NCBI GenBank assembly: GCA_033002965.1
Contig: JAURVB010010969.1
Coordinates: 1-64,000 of the forward strand
DNA: 64,000 bases
Source: Piper betle
Lineage: Eukaryota > Streptophyta > Magnoliopsida > Piperales > Piperaceae
Direction of reading: 5' to 3'
This document shows, piece by piece, positions 24,700-35,434 of this stretch (within the stretch, counting starts at the first letter, position 1; every line of letters starts with the position of its first letter). The position numbers were made by a program, and so were the translations under genes. The notes beneath the pieces were generated by a model. That model did not search any database. It was not told the DNA's origin and saw only the letters and a program-made list of their open reading frames with translations.

Positions 24700-25640
24700 T
24701 CACTCGGCGATCAGGGTAGAAGCTTTTTCATGTTGCCTTTCTTATCTATGAATGTTTATGTATGTTTTTTTCATTGCATAACCTCATGTTTGAGGAAGGC
24801 TTTCCCTTTCTGTAAATTTTTCTTAACAAACTTATCTCGAAAATAAAACTATTTTATGGGCTACAAAGCATTAATCTACTAAAATAATTTTGCAATCACT
24901 ACATTTTTTTGCTATTGCCACATGTATTGGGGACTTTGTCCCCAAAATTGGATTTCAAAATCGTCCATGCTCGGGCTGTAAACATGACGAGGAGCCCATG
25001 CGAGAGAAAAGATAATTAGGTAGAACGCATTGCTAATTGTTGCTATGTGTAGACTTTGTTCCCCGCTTAGGCAATTTTTATGCACAAAATCATCGGGAAA
25101 AGATTTGTAGTAGCACTTGCTAGAGCAAGACTTGAAATGCTTACAAATGCCGTGGGGATGCCTTTAGACGTGACCGTCCCATCATCAACGGCATAAGGGC
25201 TAGGGTTGGACGTCTGAAGGATGCATTTCCAAAAAATTTTCCACTTGCTACACCAAACTTCCTTCGGGTAGGAACCCCTTAATTAGTTAGTATAAATTAC
25301 CACAATTTAAAGAGTTTAGAATAAATAACAATAATTAACATTTTTATTTGAGGTGATTGGTACTGATGAAGTGGTTGATATGTTGTACGATGTTTTACTT
25401 ACTGTAGCAATTATTATTATTATTATTATAACAATAATTATTATTTAGCAACTGTTGTAGCAAATCTTTTCCTAAAACAACTATCCCCTTAGCATTTGTA
25501 AATCACAAACCTAGTTGATAATAATTGGAGAGCCATTATATTGTAAAAGTGCATCTTTTATTGAAATTTAAGATTAAAGAGTGTTATAAGTTAGAACAGA
25601 GAATTCAATTGAGAGAAGATAATTAATTCTATGATTAAAG
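24700..25640. other. Spacer after the potassium transporter
   Basis: The first 150 bp are probably 3' UTR and terminator. The rest is AT-rich, with an ATT-type simple repeat near 25410-25445. No open frame with coding character was found. Confidence 0.45.
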
Positions 25641-25731
25641 GAGAAATTAGTGTATTATATGGATCATAATGGGTGTGGGGTTTTACGAAAATTATACAAC
25701 GATAGGGTGCGCCTTGGTTGGAGACCCGGCG

Positions 25732-28072
25732 ATGGTGAAGACGACGGCCGCCGGCGACGTCGGAGACGACGGCTCTCTCTCGGAGGCCGACCGGCGAGCG
25801 CTCCGGGGCAGCCGCTTTGCTCCTCTCCCTCCTCCTTCCCACTTCCACCCCAAACCGTTACGGTGAGTGAAGACTATCCTCTTCTTCTTCTTCTTCTTCT
25901 TCTTCTTCTCCTTCTTCTTTGTTGATTTTGGATTCAGATCATGTGTTTTGCGTGGCTTATGGATTGATTTTGGCCTGGGACTTGGAAAAGGTTGGCGCAT
26001 CCGGGGGGCCCGGTGGCGACGAACAAGGCCGCGGCGTTGGCCAAGTTCCTCGAGCGGAAATTGCAGGAGCCGGGCGGCCTCGACTCCATCAACCCCGACC
26101 ACCTCGAGCGCGCTGTTGTTAATGCCAAGGAAACCCTAAGGGCTAGCAATGATGGTATAACTGTGAGTGCATAGATGCTTGTGATGTGTGGATGCTTGTT
26201 GTTATGATAGATGTTTGTTTACTGTGAATGCTTGTTATTATGATGGATGTTTGTTTACTGTGAATGATTGGATGCTTGTTGTTATGAGGATGGTTTATGT
26301 AGATTGTTTGAAGGATTGATGGAGAAGATAAGAGTGGTGCTACACGGACGTTTAAAAAAATGCACATCATTGCAATGTTAATAGTGAGAAAAATGAGCTG
26401 CTTTAGTTACTTTGTCAAGGCCTCCAGCTGGGGGAGGGTGTGGCCGATGTGATGCGATTATAATGCAACATTGATAAGGCATTTTTCGAAAAAAGGATTG
26501 GATTAATTTATGTAGCAAGTGGGCTGGTGAAACTTTGGATGATCAAGTAGATGAAGATTTTCTATTGGGCGTGAATCTACACAGATGTTGGCATTAATGC
26601 TAGTAGTACTTGTCATGCATGCCTATGCTTCATGTAAGATGATTATGTAGGGAATAATGTTAGGTTTATGTATTCTTAATTAAAGCAATATGTGTGATGC
26701 TAAAAAACTGTTTTCTTTTTTTGCTTATAAGCTAACTTATTGAGAGGAAAACAATTAAAATAAAACAAAGGAAGGATCAGAAATGAGGCCTTTTGTTCTA
26801 TATCACTAGGTTTGTATTTAATACTTGTGTTTTGACTGTTAAGTGAGAAATGAAGTGAAAAAACAGAGACAGGATTAGAAACGAGATCTTTTGTTTTATA
26901 TCACCAGGTTTATATTTAGAACCTGTGTTTATCGAGAAATGAAGTGCTACTAGTTGCAGAGATGAGAGTATATTTTCCTGACTTTATGAATGCTTTTCTC
27001 CTTTTCTTTTAAGTGCAAAGTCTTTTATTTTTGCCGATGTCAGCACAGTAAACAAATGGCGATGTCTTTTCTTTAGGTGGGGCTTCAACCTCAAGGACTG
27101 TTCGGCATGTCACGTCTTTCGGTGATGCTTCTGAGGTTCTGTCCTTGTTATTTGTTTATTTTTTACCAGAACGACACTACGGGGTATGTGCTCATCTTCA
27201 TTCATGGTTTGCCCTCAGGAAATTCGTCAAAATGAAGAAGGCAGCGAAGAGATATCAGAAGAAAATATGAGGAATCACAAGAAGCCACAAAAGAAGAACA
27301 GTGACGAGGTAGGATTTTTTAGGTTTGTGATCACCTTTTTAACATGTGGATTGTTGGTTTTTGACTGAATGCAAACATGCAGGAGATTGACCACCAAAGT
27401 TTGAAGAAAAAGAAAAAGATGAAAAATGAAATAAAGAAGAAAAAGAAAAGGAAGCAACATAAAAAGAAAAGAAAAGAGGTATGATTGCATGAAGCTCGTA
27501 TTTTGTCCTAATTTTCAGGTGAGACCATAATGTGTCACGCTACTCATTTCTTCGGCTTGCCATACTGGTTTCCAACTTTGGAATGATTGCATGCTTCTTG
27601 ATTTAAATATTTGTAGTTAGTCACAGCTGATAACTTAAATGTTAATTTAAATGTTTTCTTGATTATTGATTCCAGATGAGTTTTTCCATCTGTATTGAGA
27701 AATTTACGGCTAAATTTAATTTCTCATTCTATTTTTTCAATTTATCTGATCTGAAACACCGTTATGCTTAGATTAGATCCAGTGACACTACCATGTATCT
27801 GCGTATGCTGTTACTTGCCATTTTTTGTAGGTGACTTCTTTCGGTTGCATTAACGTTACTGGATTTTCATTACCTGATATGAAGTCATATATTGGTGTTT
27901 CTCAGTGCTAGTCTTGCATTTATTTATTTGCCTGGCTGTCGTATTTTGCTTTATTCCCCGACAGTGATGACATTCAAACAACCCCAATGCATTACCTGCG
28001 TGCATTATTTGCAGTTAGGGAATGTATTAAGCCTATTAAATTTCACTTTCGTCAATGCAGAAAACATCGTAG
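25732..28072 (+). CDS. Uncharacterised plant protein with lysine-rich C-terminus
   Basis: Six putative exons: 25732-25862, 25991-26154, 27077-27135, 27219-27308, 27383-27478 and 28061-28072. They are linked by GT..AG introns that keep one frame, giving about 183 residues. The N-terminus is acidic and contains R-G-S-R-F-A-P-L-P-P-P. The middle (H-P-G-G-P-V-A-T-N-K-A-A-A-L-A-K-F-L-E-R-K-L, then L-E-R-A-V-V-N-A-K-E-T-L) looks helical and conserved-like, followed by S-R-T-V-R-H-V-T-S-F-G-D-A. The C-terminus is a run of lysines and arginines resembling a nuclear or nucleolar localisation stretch. I recognise no enzymatic domain and give no function. The last exon codes only K-T-S; if its intron is kept, the protein stops two codons after 27478. 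An in-frame ATG at 25669 is a possible earlier start. Exon 1 is very GC-rich, unlike the later exons. Confidence 0.6.
25879..25920. repeat. CTT microsatellite at the start of an intron
   Basis: About 13 near-perfect CTT units lie just after the first donor site of the lysine-rich gene, giving a polypyrimidine run. Confidence 0.85.
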
Positions 28073-28584
28073 TACAGGTGCTGTCTCAGAGCAGGGAATA
28101 AAGGGTGAAAGAAGAAAAATTATTTCAAGGTCTTCGATTAAGTTGATTGCATGGAGCAATCGATGATGATGTTATTCAAAGGCAGAAGATCATTTTGTAA
28201 GGTATCACAAGGTTTTATATTAAATTTTGACGTATGGATGCATTCAGTTTCAAGTTCTCTTCATTTCATCAGTTCTTTCCTAGCCTCACCTGTAATAATA
28301 TTGGGTTCCTTCCCCGGTTAAAACTGCAAAAAATTTCTCTTGATGCATTTGATTGCTTGGAATGAAAAAAGAAACCAAAATGATGTGATTGTATCTATAA
28401 TTTAATAGAAATCGACCCATTTTCTAAAACTTTTTACCTGGCAAGCATATGGTCAAGAGCCGCAAAGCAGGGATGACGATGTAAGTGGTGAAGAGAACTT
28501 GCAACCCAACATGAGCAGTTACTAAACACAAGTGAAACACGTTAAAGATAGAACCTAGTAGTTTATTTTGAGAAGGAGACAAGG

Positions 28585-28632
28585 TATATATATACATACA
28601 TGCATATATACATATATATACATACATAAAAG
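28585..28632. repeat. TATA/CATA simple repeat
   Basis: An imperfect TATATACATACATGCATATATA-type alternating repeat downstream of the SPATA20-like stop codon. No function inferred. Confidence 0.7.
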
Positions 28633-28839
28633 ATAGACATATGATGCATAGATAATATACAAAATCCAGATGACCGCCCGCCTGGCTCTACTTGCTAGGA
28701 CCAGCAGGCCGTTGGTGAAGTAAGGACTCCAGTGAGTTACAATCTGCCACCGGAGAAGACTGCCTGTGAAATTCTGGCAAACATTAGCCACTGCTAGTTT
28801 GTTGTTCGGTTTGTTCTTAGCAATCGAGGCTATCATAGG

Positions 28840-29524
28840 TGGGGGTGAGCATGATTTGGTCTAACCCCAAACCAAACTCATTTTGGTGGTCGGTAGAGTG
28901 TTAGTTTGGTTTGGTTACAATAAAAAATCAACCATAACTTAATTTGGTTTGTTTTTTGTGTTAGTTTGGTTTTGTTAAAATAAAAATCAACCAAACTTAA
29001 TTTGGATTGTTTTCCGTTGAAACCAATCAAACCAAATAGATTAAAATATGTTTTTAGGTCACTTTGGTTTATGTGTTTTTATGTATTTCTAGTTATTATG
29101 ATATATATCAAATGTTTATAAAATTTTTATTTTGGTTTAATTTATTGAAAATAATTTATTTATTGAGATGAAAGTTTAATATATTATATATTGTTTACCT
29201 ATTATATAATATCCCAAATTAGAATATTATTCATATAATTTTTTGTAACAAGTTTGTAATTATTCTTAAATATGTGTTAATAATTTTTATTTCATAAATA
29301 AAACATGAGAATAATTAGAGTGAACACTAAAGAATGAATATTATTAATGAGAAAAAGTATTATTTATTATTTTTGTTAGTTTGGTTAAAACCAAACTAAA
29401 CCAAATTCGGTTTGACTATTAATTGTAATTTGGTTTTTATTTGGTTAATCCAGTTGTTTCAATTTGGTTAATCGGGTGAACAGGCTGGTTTGGTTTAATC
29501 CAAAGTGATCAATGATCAGCCCTA
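28840..29524. mobile_element. Non-autonomous hAT-type DNA transposon (685 bp) with perfect 8-bp target duplication
   Basis: The element starts TGGGGGTGAGCATGA and ends TGATCAGCCCTA; its ends are imperfect inverted repeats, and the termini resemble the common plant hAT end TAGGGGTGAGCA. The 8 bp ATCATAGG occurs directly outside both ends (28832-28839 and 29525-29532), the hAT signature. The inside is AT-rich, with repeated TTTGGTTTGGTT-type motifs, and encodes no transposase. It sits inside the last coding exon of the SPATA20-like pseudogene, whose reading frame resumes across the duplication once the element is ignored. Confidence 0.92.
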
Positions 29525-31499
29525 ATCATAGGATTGTAACTCTCCCAAAACTCCATATATTTCATGTCATTTGGATCTATCTGTATAACCTACAAATATC
29601 AGAGATAGAATTCAAGTACTGTTACAGTGGCTTAAGAAATAGTCTATCATGGTCTCCTTAGTTAAAAGTCTGCTATCAACCTTTGAATTTAAATTCAGAT
29701 TCCGCATTTCGGCTCAAACTAAATGTGTTGAGAAAGGAAATGAACAGTAATGAAGCTTACGGTTTTGTTGGGGTCGTATGAAGCATGAGATGCAACAGCC
29801 ATGTCTTCCAATATAGGGGAAGACTTATCGCCGGCCAACACAATTTGTTTCCTTGAAGGAACAGACAGCATATCTGCTGCGCAGGACCTTAATGGCATAG
29901 CCAGTGCTTGATCTTTCAACCTTGACTCAAAAACAGCATAGAAAATGTCACGACAACTGGTTAGATTTTGTTTAGCTTACCAGTACACAAAATTTTACAA
30001 CCGAACACTTCTTCTATCACCTCCTTCCATCAGTTAGCTACAGCTATTGGCAAAAAGCATAGCCGTAGAATCCTAGCAAGATCACAAGTCAAAACTCTGG
30101 AAGAGATGCTTACGAGAAGGTGCTCTGCCGCTGCCTATAGGGATGGACTCGTCCATTGTAGGCCTTGGCCCCACCCAAACTTCGAAACTACTGGCCTCCA
30201 AAAGGGACTTTAAACAACCAAAGAAAACTCGTAATATGTGTCACAAGCCTCTCTTAATCCAAAAGTTAACTTAAAGAATAAAGTTTTCCAATTAGCTTAT
30301 ATACAAGTCACTAACAACCTCTACGACCGATGTGGGACAAACCCAACACACTGTCATGATGACAACCTTAGAACGTTGATTGAAGCCACCGAGTTTCCTG
30401 ATGGTTCAGCTGCGTCGTTGTCCTCTTTCACCCTGAAGGATCTTCTTCTGTGGTATTGAAATAACCGCCTCCGTTTTCATCAAGAAATCTGAAACACCAA
30501 ATCAAAGAATATCCCCAGCAAAAGCAGTAAAAAAACTATGACTTGCCTGGGTCTCTAGCAACTCTATAGCCCATGATAACCAACTCGTTTTACCCCCATA
30601 TTCGTACAGATCAAGCGATCCTCATATCAAAAAGCATAGTCGCCCAAAAACCCCGGTGCATTTGAAGAACCATTCCTAAAGCTGTGACTCAACTTGCATG
30701 CGTGTTCAGCATAGAGGTTTCTCCAGATGAAAGAAGCGGCCTTCTCACCAGCTTGTAAATATTCACTAGCCTATAAACATATCCAAAATTCCTTGTGGGG
30801 ATGATTCAATGATGAAAGATCAGTATTCCCTAGCCATGCATTTCAGAGTTAAGCAAACCATTTTCATTATAATGTCCTTCACTTCATTCCCTTTGGCTTT
30901 CTCCTCTAGCTTCTTGGACTGGTAAAGTAGAAGCTGTACCTCAACAGGTCGGGGAAACTTAGGTGCTGAACCAAATCCTCCATATTTGTGGTCATAGCTT
31001 CTCGCAGTCTTTATAAATCACCAAATTCAAAGGTCAGCGAGATAGCTAAAGTTTGTACCCCAACTTAAACAAATTTTTAACCTGTAAGTTAATGATTCTA
31101 AAGCTCGTGCCTGCTGCACACATGTTTGAAGTGATCTTTCAGGGATTCCATCCTTCAATTTCTTAGAACCAGCTTTTGCAGAAAGAGCTTCTGATAGCTG
31201 ATCAATGACAAGAACACCACTCTTTTCTGGTCTCCCATGTTTGACTTACCTTCCTGCAAATGGAAGAGAACAATGAGCTGCCAATCAAATTATTTTTTCA
31301 AAAAGCATAATGAACTTGTATTTGATTGCACCTTAGCACTGTTTTAAAACCTGGCCGCCCATAGTTGTCATCGGGAGGAAAATATGTTCCACCCATCAAT
31401 GGTTTAAGATCAGGAGAAAGAAAGACACCAAGTGGCCACCCACCAACTCCATACAAAGCCTGTGCATACGTCAAATACACCTACCCACAACAGTAGTGA

Positions 31500-32393
31500 T
31501 TTATCATATATAGCACCACGAAAGGTAAATACACAATATAAAATTAACAACAATCCATTGGGAAGATTATTTTCCAAGACAACAACCACCACTTTCATAC
31601 ACAAAAGTATAGCTCAGTAAACACGTAATGTGGCCTTAACAGTGTTTTCATTCGACCAAAAAGGTACAAGGCAACGACGCTTCAACATCAAGAAAGGTGA
31701 AAGCCCCACTGTGACAGTTTTCCACCATATTACAACCAAAGAAAATTTTCCTAAGCCCCTGAAACATACCATTTTCGAACGTAAACAGAATACATCATGT
31801 CTCCTACCCGATCAACTCCAGCGAACAAGCCTAAAAAATAAAAACAAAAAAAGCACATACACACACAGAGCCACATTTCATCAAATTAATCACCAATCTT
31901 CCTAATACAGCTCAAGCACACAATACCCAAATAAAATTACGCAGCTGAATTTCAACCAACTTAATGACTAATCCGCTCGTGTCAGCTCAAGAAAACGGTC
32001 CTTAATACAAACAATATACACTTTGATCATCTTAATTCCTCCAAACTGACAATTCTCCAATGAAGGTTTTAAAATAACTACTCACCAATCAGCTCAATTC
32101 ACCTAAAACAAACAACCCCTACGTGCAATTAGACGGATGAAATTCAACAAACTACTCTCCAATCAACACAAATCAACCTAAAATTGAACAAACAACTCAC
32201 CAATCCACTAGACGTTCATGTAAAACAAACAGTATCCCCAAATAAATCTCTCACAAATGAATTTCAACCTCTCTCACACACATACCAATCCGCTCACAAT
32301 CCAGCACAACAGACAATACCCACATGAACAATCAACTCAATTCAATCCACGCAGCCAACCAACTCAAAGAATGAGCAGGGAAGAGTATGTCCA
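31500..32393. other. A/C-rich stretch inside the SPATA20-like pseudogene
   Basis: Low-complexity-looking DNA with many CAA, CCAATC and CTCAA motifs occupies the place where intron 1 and the missing C-H-W-C-H exon would be expected. I looked for that exon on the minus strand and did not find it. Phrases such as CACCAATC and AACTCA recur irregularly; there is no clear unit. Confidence 0.4.
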
Positions 32394-32545
32394 TATAACG
32401 GCTCAGCCCAAAGTACAATGTAATGTGCTAAGTCATCTTTTTAAACATAGTTAACTAAGTTAAATATTTGTATTCTATTCTCACTAATAAACAGGATTTT
32501 ACCTTAATAGGTATTATATGTGAGACTAAATTAAGAGATCTCACA
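32394..32545 (-). repeat. TRIM-family LTR (solo or truncated) next to the first SPATA20-like exon
   Basis: Read on the minus strand it begins TGTGAGATCTCTTAATTTAG and ends ...GGGCTGAGCCGTTATA. This matches in order the LTRs of the elements at 16566-16992 and 34507-35434. It starts about ten bases after the conserved H-N-P-V codons end. No second LTR or primer-binding site was seen beside it, so it is probably a solo or broken LTR. Confidence 0.6.
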
Positions 32546-32650
32546 ATCCAAGACTACCGGATTGTGAGAATGATAGAAGAGGTAAAGGTTGTGCTTGGTG
32601 GCGAGTTGGTTGGTGCACTCAGGAGACGGCGAGCCAGAGCCCTCCACCAT

Positions 32651-34500
32651 GGCCGGCGCTGGGGAAACTCGGATGCAGTGGGAAGATCTGAGTTTTTCCC
32701 GCACCTCACCGCTAGGGAAACATCTGGGGAGTGCGTCACCGAAGCAGGTTGGAAGGCGGTGAGGCGGAGACGGCGAGAAGAAATGGTGGAGTACGTGGAC
32801 AACGTGCATGTCCAACCAATTTTGACATGAGACTTACACGTGGCTTGACCGTTAGATAATGGACAGGGTTCGGGTTGAGGGGTTTCAGGTACAAATTAGA
32901 TCGGGCATAGGAATGATAGTTGGCAAATCTGATATAGGTAAAGAGTTTATTATTATCTTAATTAATTATATTAGAGTTTTTTATCAAAAAAAGAAGAAGA
33001 TAGTTTGTAATCTTACCGGGTGATGAGGTGGTAGGAGAATCAAAATTAATTATCAAAATGAAAAAAATTATTACAATGACAAAACTCTCATCAAATTGAT
33101 TTTACAATCAAATAAAATTAAAGTAACCCAATCCAAAATTATAAAAAAAGTTACTTAAAGGTGACCGATAGTGGATGGCTGAAGATGGCCATCCTATCCT
33201 GGCTTTGGGCGGCCTGATTTGGCCGATGGTTGGTTGGATCTTGCTGCCCTAAGACAAGGGGAGGCTAGCCGGCCACGGCGGGATGCAGGCCGCCTTCTTC
33301 CTAGGGATAGCTTGCTTGGTCTGGTCGCCCTTGGCCTAGGGTTGGTTAGATCGGGTCAATTCTAATTAATTTTTTTTAATTATTTTTATATTATGGGTTA
33401 ATTTTTTTATGTTATTGGAGAGTAAACTATTAGTCTATGTCAATACTCATATTTTTTATCCTATTTACCGATTTACCAATTATTCTGAATTAAATGAAAT
33501 ACAAGAAAAAAAGTGAAAAAATCAATTATTTTAACCAATTGGACCTTAAATGTATATGATAGTGGTTGAAGGTCCTAGTCGAGTTGCCAATTTAACCAAC
33601 TATTATTTAACTATTTATAAAAACTCATTTTTATTTCAATATTGATCTTAAAATTTTTACTTTTCAAAGTATCAAGTTGATGAATTAATTTAATTTAAAT
33701 TAATTATTTACTTATTTCTACTTTCTAATATCATATCCGTAGTTTGGATGGATGGCTACAACGATCTATTTTTTTATGAGTCTTAATTTTTAATGGTTGG
33801 GTTTGTCATGTAAAGTGATTAAAATTTAGCTATATATAACGGTTTGATCTACGATAAAATAGTCAAAACTTAATTATAACAAAACTTAATAAATTTAGTC
33901 AATATTTTTTTATAATAAAAATTATGAAAATAATAAATAATTATGATAATGTTATTGATCGTAGGTAGAGCCGGTGGGCCATAGCGCTTTGAGCCGGTGC
34001 ACGTGTGAAGTGTGAGGTCGGATGCTGGTTCACGTGATGTACAACTCTGCGGGACCCGCCGAGAATCCCTGGCGCGTGTTTATTGAACGCTCCCAAGCTA
34101 CGCCGTCTCTTATTCTATACGTTTTTCCTCCCTCACCAGATACACATTTAATCAACGTCCCATCCAATTAAAATATTTATTTTGGTAGGCATATAAATTC
34201 AATTATGTTTAGAGGTAATTAATTTCAAAGTAATGTACAACGTTTTAACATATTTATATTTAATATTTTACTATTAATTTTGTTACATCACGGTATTAAA
34301 ACTGATTAAAATTCAATGACTTGCAATCAAAAATAGTTTATTGCAAAACATCTTGCGATGGACTTATTAAATCATTTACAATTTTGCATTGAAAATGTGT
34401 GTAACAAGATTTTAAATAAAGATATCCTAGTTTGTTATCCAATTTTCAAACCCCACCAATGTTTTTTCATTGTTGGTTTTAAATTCGGATAAAGGAAGAC
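32651..34500. other. Spacer with GC-rich patches
   Basis: 32651-32830 may be the former 5' end of the SPATA20-like gene (transit-peptide-like frame on the minus strand). 33160-33350 is a GC-rich, GGCC-containing patch in AT-rich DNA with no open frame. 33960-34130 is another GC-rich patch containing GCACGTG and TCACGTGA boxes. No gene follows either of them. Confidence 0.35.
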
Positions 34501-34506
34501 AATTAG

Positions 34507-35434
34507 TGTGAGATATTTCAATTTAGTTTCACATCTAATATTTATTAGAGTAAAATTTCATTTATAAATAAAAATAGATTATTCATCTTTAACTTGATTA
34601 ACTACTATTGAAAAAAGATGACTTAGCCTATTAATTTCTATTTTATATCGGGTCATTACAAATAAATATCACAACCTCCTGATCCACTATTAGATAGTGG
34701 GCGTTGTCCAGCTAGGCTGAAGGTTGTGGGCGGAGGATAACAATAGGCTAAATCATGAATTTCGGTGTTAGATAGTGGGCGTTGTCCAGCTAGGTTGAAG
34801 GGATAACAATAGGCTAAATCAGGAATTTTGGTATTCGATAGTGGGCGTTGTCCAGCTAGGTTGAAGGTTGTGGGCTGAGGATAATAATAGGATAAATCAG
34901 GAATTTTAGGCTGACCATATTAGATAGTGGGTTGGACATCGTCCAGCGTTGTCCAGCTAGGCTGAAGTTGTCCAATGTTGTCTAGCTAGGCTAAAGGTTG
35001 TGGGCTAAGGATAACAATAGGCTAAGTCAGGAATTTGGGGTTGTGGGCTAACCGTATTAGATAGTGGGCTGGACAGCGTCCAACGTTGTCCAGCTAGGCT
35101 GAAGGTTGTGGGTTGAGGATAACAAAAGTCTAAGTCAAGAATTTTGGGTTGTGGGCTGAGGATAGCAACAGGCAAAGTCAGGAATTTTAGGGACGAAAAT
35201 TTATAAGGTGGGTGGATTGTGAGATTTCTCAACTTAGTGAGGTAAAATCTACTTTTGAAGATCATATTTATAAGTGAGAATGAATTAGATTTTTAACTTA
35301 ACCATTTTTTAATAGATGACTTAACAAATTAGTTTATACTTTGGACTGAGAATATACTAGATCTTTAACTTAGTTAACTACTTTTGAAGAAATGATTTAA
35401 CCCACTAATTTATACTTTAGATTAGGTCATTATA
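34507..35434 (+). mobile_element. TRIM-like element with expanded internal tandem repeats
   Basis: The left LTR begins TGTGAGATATTTCAATTTAG at 34507 and ends near 34660 (...TCGGGTCATTACA). Next comes AAATAAATATCACAACC, a worn primer-binding site. The core is about 550 bp, mostly tandem copies of a GATAGTGGGCGTTGTCCAGC unit. A purine-rich AAGGTGGGTGGA precedes the right LTR, which starts TGTGAGATTTCTCAACTTAG at 35218 and ends near 35434. The right LTR contains its own partial duplication (the ACTTTTGAAG...TATACTTT block appears twice). No coding capacity. Confidence 0.65.
34693..35150. repeat. Tandem repeat array inside the TRIM-like element
   Basis: Units opening with GATAGTGGG start at 34693, 34771, 34837, 34923 and 35060. 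Each is followed by variants of GTTGTCCAGCTAGGCTGAAG and AGGATAACAATAGGCTAA. Spacing is 66-137 bp, so unit length varies by internal deletion and duplication. Confidence 0.8.

Larger units (their letters stand above)
28688..32650 (-). pseudogene. SPATA20-like (DUF255, thioredoxin-fold) pseudogene
   Basis: Minus-strand blocks match the plant SPATA20/YyaL family in order. 32650-32554 has T-N-Q-L-A-T-K-H and H-S-H-N-P-V. 31480-31332 has [10 protein letters not shown] and [10 protein letters not shown]. 31257-31082 has D-Q-L-S-E-A-L-S-A. About 31015-30830 has G-G-F-G-S-A-P-K-F-P-R-P-V-E. 30770-30545 has S-F-R-N-G-S and A-P-G-F-L. 30475-30400 has G-G-G-Y-F-N-T. 29955-29758 has C-A-A-D-M-L-S-V-P-S-R-K-Q. 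The last exon is 29600-29525 plus 28839-28688. Lesions: the exon with the thioredoxin-like C-H-W-C-H motif and the central glycosidase-like exons are absent; stops and frameshifts occur near 31215, 30640, 30425 and 28770; a hAT element splits the last exon. Intact relatives carry a thioredoxin fold joined to a six-hairpin domain. This copy cannot make such a protein. Confidence 0.85.
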
